A stretch of 32,708 nucleotides of DNA, from the NCBI GenBank assembly GCA_947475275.1, contig CANJNE010000014.1, positions 1-32,708 of the forward strand, read 5' to 3'. The position numbers were made by a program, and so were the translations under genes. This stretch comes from Flavobacteriales bacterium. GTDB taxonomy: Bacteria; Bacteroidota; Bacteroidia; Flavobacteriales_D; Crocinitomicaceae. The notes under the pieces are model-generated. The model had not been told where the DNA came from, made no database searches, and worked only from the letters and a program-made list of their open reading frames with translations. Shown piece by piece: positions 18,001 to 24,513 of the stretch (position 1 is its first letter; every line of letters begins with the position of its first letter).

Positions 18001-19069
18001 AACGAGTCCAGGAAGCGCAAGAAACAACGCTTCAATTTCATTTTTACCTAGTGTAGATATTGTTTTAACCTCTGATAAAACAAAATGGACACGTTGTCCA
18101 ATCATTGAATTGGGAAGAGACGCCAATCTTAATATTGGTGGAGCAGATCCTGGGGGATTAAGAAAAAGTGCTAGCGTAGATAAAAACGGTAATCCCGATA
18201 ACAGCGGAACAATAGGAATGGGGTGGTTCCCGGGTTATGCCATAGACCTGGAAACAGGCGCAAGATTGTATATGGCATTCGGAGAAAACTCGTTTTTAGG
18301 TGCTGAAAATGGAGCTGATATGCTTTGGAATCCAACTGAGCGCTTGGTTGATGGTGTTGGAAATCCTTTAATGGGTGGCATGCATCCTATTTATGTGTTT
18401 AGTTGTAATCAAAAAACCATCAACAATTTTTCTTCAGGTTACGATTTTCCTGCCTATATTCCTTCGGTTGGTGAGTCCAATTCGAATGACGCATATCTTA
18501 AGTTTAAGGATATTGTTGATAACAACAGCAGCGCATCTAAACGAGAATTATACGGTAGTTTAAGTTGGATTGCATACCCAATGCTCACAGAAGATCAAAC
18601 ATTACTTTCTAACGATGTACATATTAAGTTGAGAATCAATAAGGAATATAAAAACTTTATAGCAACTGGACGAAACAACGGGCGGCCGATGTTTTCATGG
18701 AATCTAACTTCCCTTGGTACGGCATACAATAGCGAGGAAGCGCTTAGTGAAGCTTTGGAAATGATTAATGTGGTTCCCAATCCATATAATGCATTTTCAG
18801 AATATGAAACGATGAAATTGGATACGCGAATCAAGATAACCAACTTACCTGAATTGTGCACCATCCGTATCTATTCTACAAGCGGGAAATTGATCAAGTT
18901 AATCAAAAAAGACAGTCCGGTAACCTATCAAGACTGGACACTTACCAATCATGCGAATGTGCCAGTTTCTTCTGGAGTTTATCTCATCCATGTGGAGATT
19001 CCTGGTATTGGTGAACGTGTGCTCAAATCGTTCATCGCTATGCGCCAAGTCGATTTGCAAAATATGTGA
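15041..19069 (+). CDS. large T9SS type A sorted exported protein, unknown function
   Basis: This 1342-residue exported protein has a signal peptide (MKYILSFLLVLAFQNSFGQ). Its long beta-rich, Asn/Asp/Gly/Tyr-rich body matches no enzyme family I can name, and it ends in a T9SS type A sorting domain (about 1242-1342: VVPNPYNAF..., IRIYSTSGKLIK, SSGVYLIHVEIPG). A calcium-loop-like motif DRNEDGSYNWQDGD occurs at 201-214, with more Asp/Asn/Gly-rich loops around 303-335 and 358-366. Large cargo proteins of this architecture occur in Crocinitomicaceae-type genomes, usually annotated only by their sorting domain. The C-terminal domain directs secretion across the outer membrane and is normally removed. 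The gene is 42 nt downstream of the transglycosylase-like gene. Confidence 0.88.
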   Translation: MKYILSFLLVLAFQNSFGQAYTGSEKVKVKSFPSKAAQCAPPTTTTYLELNNVRAMIHTAGNLWQIPNQNLSQYEIPKNSGIMALFTAALWLGGTDVNNQLKLAALRYREGQDYWTGPLSKVIAETNYENCSKYDRHFITTQDEVREFDAWYNAGIEDAQNGTTSQSALFPNYEVPKIIKEWPAHGDLSLGQDYYLAPFFDRNEDGSYNWQDGDYPFHDINRTRECNNDRRVLLYGDQNFWWVMNDKGNIHTETGADPIGMEIRAQAFAFASNDEINNMTFYNYELINRGTQTLYNTYFGFFTDGALGDPYDDYVGCDVNRGLAYYYNGDNVDSDNSGYKGYGSTPPSVGVDFFEGPYQDNDGADNAYGIGFNEALNGIGYGDGIVDNERFGMRRFLYYSNTTNGANPNQTDPINASDYYNYLRGYWKDGSPFYYGGSGHISDSEADPNVPCTFMFPGDTDPLGWGTGGVPQAPWTEQTANNTPNDRRFVESAGPFILKPGAVNNITVGVVWARANSGDPFASVDVLKRADDKAQALFENCFKVLEGPHAPDLEIQELENELILTISNPSNSNNYNEQYSEFDPFIVTNVQNADKNYHFQGYQIFQLKTKEGSLSDIGNPAKARLVAQCDIKDGVSRIVNFEFDDDLQASIPVEKVDGENKGIQHSFSVKADLFAQGNPQLVNFKKYYYIAVAYAYNNYKNYNPDDPLTLDGQKRLYLNSRKKATGAVKLIEGIPHNPMPESGGTLHYLEYGVMPEITRIDGYGNGNLNLELTDNSLSEILFEGIKDEITYAANNGPIKVKVVDPLNVANGYFECKFRDYDASGTNGADTASWVIYRYTAANGTLLDSISSEQTISVLNEQLIPEWGVSVQIKQENYTGPAGNASVKTTEMITSSISFADSSKPWLSFIEDNDAFFPTNWIRSGDYSPQDPEDCLPNELSYLNPCNYKDESGIDDEKIYAKLLGGGIAPHRLVGFQADYMPLAYYNLTSPGSARNNASISFLPSVDIVLTSDKTKWTRCPIIELGRDANLNIGGADPGGLRKSASVDKNGNPDNSGTIGMGWFPGYAIDLETGARLYMAFGENSFLGAENGADMLWNPTERLVDGVGNPLMGGMHPIYVFSCNQKTINNFSSGYDFPAYIPSVGESNSNDAYLKFKDIVDNNSSASKRELYGSLSWIAYPMLTEDQTLLSNDVHIKLRINKEYKNFIATGRNNGRPMFSWNLTSLGTAYNSEEALSEALEMINVVPNPYNAFSEYETMKLDTRIKITNLPELCTIRIYSTSGKLIKLIKKDSPVTYQDWTLTNHANVPVSSGVYLIHVEIPGIGERVLKSFIAMRQVDLQNM

Positions 19070-19163
19070 TATTATTATCATGTTTAATGTTTTTGCTTTT
19101 TGAATATTTCTTTTTCTACTCGCAACCATTAATTTGATTTTTTCTTCGCTTAAAACAATTGGG

Positions 19164-19189
19164 CTATTCCCCATTTTAGCAGGGAATAG
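19164..19189. terminator. possible bidirectional terminator hairpin between convergent genes
   Basis: CTATTCCC (19164-19171) and GGGAATAG (19182-19189) form a perfect 8-bp stem around a 10-nt loop, midway between the converging stops at 19069 and 19219. There is no strong T-tract on either side, so it may be a weak or factor-assisted terminator or a 3'-end stabilising hairpin. Confidence 0.4.
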
Positions 19190-19218
19190 AACCAATCATC
19201 AATGCAAAGTTTTTCAAA

Positions 19219-22182
19219 CTATCTTTCTAAAACCAATTTCACAAATGTATAAAGTCTGTTTAAATCGTCATACAGTTCCAAATAGTAAGTGCCATTGGAT
19301 AAGGATTCCAAAGCAATAAGATCATTCGGATAAATTACACCATTCAATACCATCTGTCCATTTGAAGCATAAAGTCGATAATTAGTCTCTTGGGTTAATC
19401 CATCAACAACAAAACCATTAACCACCGGATTGGGCACTATTTTCAATTTAGGAATCTCAAGGTCTCCCGTATTTGCGATGTATCCACCAAATTGTTGACC
19501 ATCCGATGATTGATTTACAGTATGCTGCGCTGCATTGGAAACACGTAAAGAAAAATAATACCAATTATTAATTGCCGGAGTATTCAATAAATAATCAAAA
19601 ACAGTATCCAAACCAACCTGTGTCCAGGTTAAAATATCGGTGTTTCCTGATGTTGAACCTAGAGCCACTTCATATAACGAAATTCCTGATTCGGTATCGC
19701 TTGCTTGCCAGTTTACTGATAATAAATCCGTGTGAAAGGTATCAATATCTTGCATTAATCCATCAGCAATATCCACAATAACTGGAGGCGTCCAATCTAC
19801 TTTATAATTCGCAGATACGGGTAAAGACCAATTCCATTGTGAGTCAATACTGATTGCTTCAACTTTCCCAGTGGTAATAGCGTTTGTACTCAAGTAACGA
19901 AAATCTTCTTGTAATATCAAGGGTAGTGTAGTTCCCCTACTTTTGAAACATTTGAGATTGTCAAACGCAACTGCGCATCCGCCTGACCTGAAGGAAATCG
20001 AATTACCTGTTGTCAATGGTGCGGGATCTTTCCAAGATGCTACCAATTCTTGGTTTAAAAAAACACGAATCCAACCTGTTTGAGGGTCAAATATCACAGA
20101 ACAATGATAGGACACATTTTGCTGAATTGTAATTGTCTCAAAGTGTTGTAAAGTATAAACGTCATTGATTACAGAATAAATTTCAACCTTATTTTGTCCT
20201 TCTCTGAAATATACGAAATAGGAATTTCCTCGATTAGGTAATGTTGGTGCGCTACAAAAGAAATGTAAGCCGGCTCTTTGATTTAACCCACTAGATATAA
20301 ACTGCATATCCCATTCGTATAGAAATACCGACTGGTTACTTTGCGTCACCTCTATAAAGGCATTCGTATTTTCGTTTGTGGCATCTGTATTTTGTAATTT
20401 ACCTGCAGTATTTGCAAAACCAGAACTTTGAAGTGTCCAATTGTTTACTTCTTCAAAGGATTCCAAAGCATATCCTTTTTGACCGTTTCCATGCCATGAA
20501 GTTAGATTTGCCGGATGATCAGCAAAAATTCCGAATCGGTATAAAAGATTGTTTTCCGCGTCGATATCTGAAAAAGAAAAGTTTTGATTTTCCTTAATCC
20601 AATTAGCTGGATTTGTTAGAATTTGGGTCGTTGGGCCATTATTATCTATGATTTGTGAAACATACGTTGCTGTCCAACCTGCTGCTGCCGTTCCGCAGTC
20701 TGAACGAAATTCTAAAAGCAAAGAACCTGAAGTTGATGTTATTGTACCAGGAGTTTGATTTCCGGAATACATTCCAATTAGTGGTGCTTGCGGCGAATTG
20801 CCATCGTAAATGTAAAGAAAATCATAAGCAGGTTCTAATGCGAATTCGGTAAAATTAACTGATATATTTCCGGCATTGGTTGGTTGAATCAACCACAATT
20901 TCCGTTCGTCATCGCTATAATTACCTGTACCTCCTCCAGAATCATAAAGAGTACCAGATGCGCTATTTACGTTGATTATTGTTGGTTGATTGTTGATGAG
21001 TCTGTAGTACTTCTCCCAATTCCAATTTATCCCTGGGTCGGTATGGGTTTGGTTTGGATAATGCTGATGACCTTTGATTTTTATACAACCACCTAAGGTT
21101 TGAACTTGCGAAGAAGGCGAACCAAAATAGGTTCTGAGACCTAAAATTCCATAACCACTTCCGATTACATCGCGGCATAAGGCTGCTGACTGTTCATACA
21201 TAGGATCGGTATACCAGCTTGGGTCGTTAACATATCCCTCGTGTTCAATTCCAATGGTATAAGGATTCTCAGAGCCTACATGCCAAGCTTTATAAGTTTC
21301 ATCAACCATTTGTGTAATTTGTCCATCAGTACTTCGAACCACGTAATGATAGGATACTGAGGCATTGCAGTTTTGTGCCCACGAAATGGCGCCTGCATAG
21401 GTTCCTTGAATGGTATGAACAGTTACGGCTGAGATGTTTGTACCATTGCGTGAACTGAAATTACATGTTGCTGCAGGATTCCATAGTGCTGGTGCAAAAT
21501 CAATGCTTTTCTGAGCAGGTCTAATGTAAGCCAGATTTTCCGAATTGCTTACTGTATTGCTTCCGATTTTAATAAAATCAGATTCCAAAATTTCAGCATT
21601 ATTCGCCCCAAATACTTCATCAAAATCGATTGGATAAACCGAAAAGCCATATTCTAAAGCTTTTTGATTGTCAGATAGGAATTTAAAATAACCATAAATT
21701 TGAACGTCTTGAGCGAATGCATTGACGGCTCCATTATCAGGAATTTCGCTTAATATTTTCAAGGCTTCATAAAGTGCGATTACATCTTTTTTCTTAAAGT
21801 ATTCAAGTTTTATAGCAGTAATGGTCAGCTCTAAAGCCTTTGCATAAGCTAAAATTTGAATTAGATTATTGCCTTTTTGTTCAGCAACACTGATTCCGCT
21901 TTTCTTGGCAATTAAGTAGGCATTTTCATTAAAGTAGCCGTTTCCATGGTCAAAAATGCCCATAATTCCAAATGGTAAGGGCATTCCGCTACATGTTTCT
22001 GTATTAACAGGCGGAGGATTCATGTGTGTATTGCAATAAGCAACTGCTTCGAGAATCCCTTTCGGTAAAGATGGACATGCATTGTATGCTTCTGCAAACA
22101 TGTTGTTTTGTTGTGAATGTCCTTGAAAAGGACAAGATAAATACAGTGCAGCAACTACTGCACATCGGATCAGTTGTTTCAT
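19219..22182 (-). CDS. T9SS-secreted N-acetylmuramoyl-L-alanine amidase with CUB and LamG-like domains
   Basis: This 987-residue exported protein has, in order: a signal peptide (about 1-24), a roughly 200-residue N-terminal helical domain, and an Amidase_2 domain (about 245-395). Likely zinc ligands are His256 (VTVHTIQG), His372 or His374 (GHQHYP) and Asp382 (HTDPG). Then follow a CUB domain (about 404-508: YDSGGGTGNYSDDERKLWLI, FALEPAYDFLYIYDG), a LamG/concanavalin-like segment (about 550-740), an Fn3-like segment (about 770-880) and a T9SS type A sorting domain (913-987: LKIVPNPVVNGFVV...). Amidase_2 enzymes cut the bond between MurNAc and L-Ala of peptidoglycan. With T9SS export, the substrate may be walls of other cells. 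It faces the 1342-residue cargo gene tail to tail. Confidence 0.92.
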   Translation of the reverse strand: MKQLIRCAVVAALYLSCPFQGHSQQNNMFAEAYNACPSLPKGILEAVAYCNTHMNPPPVNTETCSGMPLPFGIMGIFDHGNGYFNENAYLIAKKSGISVAEQKGNNLIQILAYAKALELTITAIKLEYFKKKDVIALYEALKILSEIPDNGAVNAFAQDVQIYGYFKFLSDNQKALEYGFSVYPIDFDEVFGANNAEILESDFIKIGSNTVSNSENLAYIRPAQKSIDFAPALWNPAATCNFSSRNGTNISAVTVHTIQGTYAGAISWAQNCNASVSYHYVVRSTDGQITQMVDETYKAWHVGSENPYTIGIEHEGYVNDPSWYTDPMYEQSAALCRDVIGSGYGILGLRTYFGSPSSQVQTLGGCIKIKGHQHYPNQTHTDPGINWNWEKYYRLINNQPTIINVNSASGTLYDSGGGTGNYSDDERKLWLIQPTNAGNISVNFTEFALEPAYDFLYIYDGNSPQAPLIGMYSGNQTPGTITSTSGSLLLEFRSDCGTAAAGWTATYVSQIIDNNGPTTQILTNPANWIKENQNFSFSDIDAENNLLYRFGIFADHPANLTSWHGNGQKGYALESFEEVNNWTLQSSGFANTAGKLQNTDATNENTNAFIEVTQSNQSVFLYEWDMQFISSGLNQRAGLHFFCSAPTLPNRGNSYFVYFREGQNKVEIYSVINDVYTLQHFETITIQQNVSYHCSVIFDPQTGWIRVFLNQELVASWKDPAPLTTGNSISFRSGGCAVAFDNLKCFKSRGTTLPLILQEDFRYLSTNAITTGKVEAISIDSQWNWSLPVSANYKVDWTPPVIVDIADGLMQDIDTFHTDLLSVNWQASDTESGISLYEVALGSTSGNTDILTWTQVGLDTVFDYLLNTPAINNWYYFSLRVSNAAQHTVNQSSDGQQFGGYIANTGDLEIPKLKIVPNPVVNGFVVDGLTQETNYRLYASNGQMVLNGVIYPNDLIALESLSNGTYYLELYDDLNRLYTFVKLVLER

Positions 22183-22337
22183 AGTAAGGTATTTATAAGG
22201 TTAAAACCAAATTAAAACAAGCCGAAATGAAAACCGAATTTGCCGGTTGAAAATTATGGAAATTCAACGAATAGAAATATAAAGACTCGGCTGTATCATA
22301 AATCATCCGATGCAAATGCAAGAAGAGCTAACAGTTC

Positions 22338-22393
22338 AAGTTCAATGTTAAAAGTTCACCGTTTAACTTCATACCATTTTGAACTTTGAACTT
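22338..22393. repeat. intergenic imperfect inverted repeat (GTTCAA/TTGAAC type)
   Basis: The arms AAGTTCAATGTTAAAA (22338-22353) and the reverse complement of 22378-22393 (AAGTTCAAAGTTCAAA) match at 14 of 16 positions around a 24-nt spacer. A nested GTTAAA/TTTAAC pair (22347-22352 and 22362-22367) lies inside. It sits between the amidase start (22182) and the stop of the lipoprotein gene (22459), with no T-tract. The rest of this 276-nt gap shows only AT-rich sequence and a small AACCG/CGGTT hairpin. Confidence 0.6.
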
Positions 22394-22458
22394 CTCTGAA
22401 CGCATTAATTCTTAAATCGCAATACTGGTTAGTAGGATTTAGGAAAGAAGAAACATAA

Positions 22459-23058
22459 CTATTTAATCAATTGATTGAAAGATTTTATTGCTTTTGCCAT
22501 CATTTCGGCTATGTTTTTTTGATTAGCAGTAAATCCTTGGTCCCGACTTCTCAATTCATAGGTGATGCCATCAAGTATTTTTTCACCGTAAACATGATAG
22601 GTTGTATGATCCACCCCAACTTCAGGCGAAGCATTTTTATCTCCTTTAACAATGAGCTTTCTTTCGTAAAGAATGAGCTGAGGTTCATCTATCAAATATT
22701 TTATTTGAAAAAACTTATTTTGTTCGCTTAATTCTTTCTTTTTATTGACCATTCTATCTTTGTAATCACCAAAGTCCTCAATATGTAATTCAAATTTAGT
22801 TCCTGCAGTGATTTTCCAAAGAAAACTGTCATTGTGTTCAATTTCTGGTTTTGTCGATGCTCCTATATTAGCGCTAGCATCTGGGATCATTATTTGGGCA
22901 TTAAGTTCATGTTTGTCTAAAGTAATCAACTGAAATTCAGTATAGTCATTCATGTTGGAAGTAATCATTTGTTTATTTAATGTTTCTGGATCTTTACCTC
23001 CACAACTGGAAATAATAAACAAAATAAACATCAATGAAAACAAGGCGAAATTCTTCAT
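22459..23058 (-). CDS. lipoprotein of unknown function
   Basis: This 199-residue protein has a lipoprotein signal peptide ending at Cys19 (lipobox ISSC, then GGKDPE). The mature part is mixed alpha/beta with many charged residues, with a strand-rich middle (FLWKITAGTKFELHIEDFGDY, KLIVKGDKNASPEVGVDH) and a C-terminal helix (AEMMAKAIKSFNQLIK). I do not recognise the family. It is divergent from the MerR/cobalamin-type regulator gene, and the 152-nt shared upstream region holds repeats at 23092-23162. It is therefore a candidate target of that regulator, though this is inference. No downstream gene is close enough to suggest an operon. Confidence 0.7.
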   Translation of the reverse strand: MKNFALFSLMFILFIISSCGGKDPETLNKQMITSNMNDYTEFQLITLDKHELNAQIMIPDASANIGASTKPEIEHNDSFLWKITAGTKFELHIEDFGDYKDRMVNKKKELSEQNKFFQIKYLIDEPQLILYERKLIVKGDKNASPEVGVDHTTYHVYGEKILDGITYELRSRDQGFTANQKNIAEMMAKAIKSFNQLIK

Positions 23059-23091
23059 ATTTTGCTGAAGGTTGCTTCTAATTTATTTCTC

Positions 23092-23120
23092 TAAAATTAA
23101 GAATTTAATAAAATTAAGAA
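23092..23120. repeat. two perfect 12-bp direct repeats in a divergent regulatory region
   Basis: TAAAATTAAGAA occurs at 23092-23103 and again at 23109-23120, a 17-bp period. The pair lies 34-62 bp upstream of the lipoprotein ATG and about 90 bp upstream of the MerR-type regulator start. Tandem direct repeats are the known operator layout of CarH-type regulators, but AT-rich repeats also occur by chance. Confidence 0.5.
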
Positions 23121-23140
23121 CAAAAATATATTGCGCTTGT

Positions 23141-23162
23141 TTATGCTTATAAGAAAGCATAA
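23141..23162. repeat. 8-bp perfect inverted repeat upstream of the MerR-type regulator
   Basis: TTATGCTT (23141-23148) and AAGCATAA (23155-23162) form a perfect palindrome with a 6-nt spacer, about 50 bp before the regulator's ATG. It could be an operator for the regulator or a hairpin in a leader RNA. Confidence 0.45.
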
Positions 23163-23210
23163 TTTATTTTACACAAATCATTTAAACGCTTGCCCTAGTT
23201 AATTTGAGTC

Positions 23211-24086
23211 ATGGCCGAATACAAGATAAAAGATTTGGAAACCCTTACTGGTATAAAGGCACACACGATTCGTATTTGGGAGAAACGTTATAATTTTTTG
23301 TCTCCTGATAGAACTGATACTCAAATCAGAACCTACACAGATGAAGAGCTGACCCTTTTGCTCAATATTGCTATTCTGAATAAGAATGGTATTAAAATTT
23401 CGAAAATTGCTGATTTATCCTCACAACAAATAGCTCAAAAGGTATGGGAAATTCGAGGTAAACACACAGTAGATAACAGTACTGAGTTGCTCATTCTGTC
23501 TTTAATCGAATTAGACGAGCAGCTCTTCAATACAACACTACAAAAAATCATTAATGAACGCGGATTAACAGGTGCATTTATCAATTACCTCATTCCTTTT
23601 TTGGATAGAATAGGTGTGATGTGGTTGGTGGGTTCTATAAGCACGGCTCAGGAACATTTTATTTCTAATTTGATTCGTCAGAAAATAATTAGTGAAACTG
23701 ATAAATTGGATATTCCGGCTTCATTTGAAAACCCTGTAATGTTGTTTTTGCCTGAGCACGAATGGCATGAAATCAGCCTATTGTTTTATCATTTTATACT
23801 TCGAAGTAAAGGATTGCCTACTATTTATTTGGGGCAAAGTTTGCCTTATGAATCGATGTTAGAATGTGTTGAAAAGCTTAAGCCTCGTGTTTTAGTTACC
23901 TCATGGCTAACAGCCACAGATGAAAGGTTCATTCTGAATTATTTTGCAAACCTTATCAAGGATACCAAAGACCTACCGATATATGCAGGAGGATTTCAAA
24001 TTGAAACTTTTACTGGAAAACTTCCTAAAGAAATCAATCGCATTTCTGATATTACCGTTCTCGATCAGGTACTTAAAGCAATATAA
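23211..24086 (+). CDS. MerR family regulator with CarH/LitR-like cobalamin-binding domain
   Basis: This 291-residue protein has a MerR-type winged helix-turn-helix (about 4-72: YKIKDLETLTGIKAHTIRIWEKRY), a four-helix B12-binding cap (about 90-165) and a Rossmann-like B12-binding domain (about 173-291). The cap carries the Wx9EH signature of AdoCbl-dependent photoreceptors: Trp138, Glu148 and His149. The second domain has Glu184-Trp-His186-Glu, corresponding to the E-x-H of CarH whose His is the lower cobalt ligand. The residue after Trp138 is Leu139; in Thermus CarH it is His132, which binds cobalt after light. CarH/LitR proteins repress genes such as carotenoid biosynthesis in the dark, but no such gene is in the window. 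It probably acts on its own divergent region. The 3' end overlaps the convergent neighbour by 14 nt. Confidence 0.88.
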   Translation: MAEYKIKDLETLTGIKAHTIRIWEKRYNFLSPDRTDTQIRTYTDEELTLLLNIAILNKNGIKISKIADLSSQQIAQKVWEIRGKHTVDNSTELLILSLIELDEQLFNTTLQKIINERGLTGAFINYLIPFLDRIGVMWLVGSISTAQEHFISNLIRQKIISETDKLDIPASFENPVMLFLPEHEWHEISLLFYHFILRSKGLPTIYLGQSLPYESMLECVEKLKPRVLVTSWLTATDERFILNYFANLIKDTKDLPIYAGGFQIETFTGKLPKEINRISDITVLDQVLKAI

Positions 24087-24483
24087 CTCCAGTTGCGCCC
24101 AGTACAGGTATCGTTTTCATGCTTTTTTCTGTGATGGTTTCAGGAAGGAAAACGAACTTCTTATCATACATCACATCATTCACCCAAAAGCTCACCCAAT
24201 ATTCATTGGCCAAACCAAATACATCCTCCATAATGGGCTCAATCTTAGCTGCTTCATTGGGAAGTAAAATCTCTAAACAATGTCTCAGGGTTGATGTTCT
24301 AATGCGTTCTCCAGTATTGACATTTTCACCATATCCTGTACTTGTGATAATGATGCCCTCCATTATGTCATCTCGAAGATTCAACAAATATACATTATAG
24401 GCTTTTTCGTTGTTTTCGAGTAACTCTTGTACAACTGCAACACCAACATTTTCTACCTTAGGACCAAAAAGTTCTTCTCTCAT
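24073..24483 (-). CDS. conserved small protein of unknown function, last gene of the glmS operon
   Basis: This 136-residue soluble protein has no signal peptide or membrane segment. It appears to be one alpha/beta domain with strands around VGVAVVQELLENNEKAYNVY and GIIITSTGYGEN, an acidic helix IEPIMEDVFGL, and an aromatic strand EYWVSFWVNDVMYDKKFVF. I recognise it only as a conserved Bacteroidota hypothetical; I cannot give a function. It starts 30 nt after the glmS stop on the same strand, so it is probably co-transcribed with glmS. Its last 14 nt overlap the 3' end of the convergent regulator gene. Confidence 0.75.
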   Translation of the reverse strand: MREELFGPKVENVGVAVVQELLENNEKAYNVYLLNLRDDIMEGIIITSTGYGENVNTGERIRTSTLRHCLEILLPNEAAKIEPIMEDVFGLANEYWVSFWVNDVMYDKKFVFLPETITEKSMKTIPVLGATGVILL

Positions 24484-24513
24484 TTGGTAAATTCACTAAA
24501 ATTTAAGGGTAAT

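Noticed and set aside
22183-22458. A small RNA or CRISPR-like array in the largest gene gap
   Set aside because: Only one imperfect inverted repeat and one small hairpin are seen; there are no regularly spaced repeats and no promoter-plus-terminator pair.
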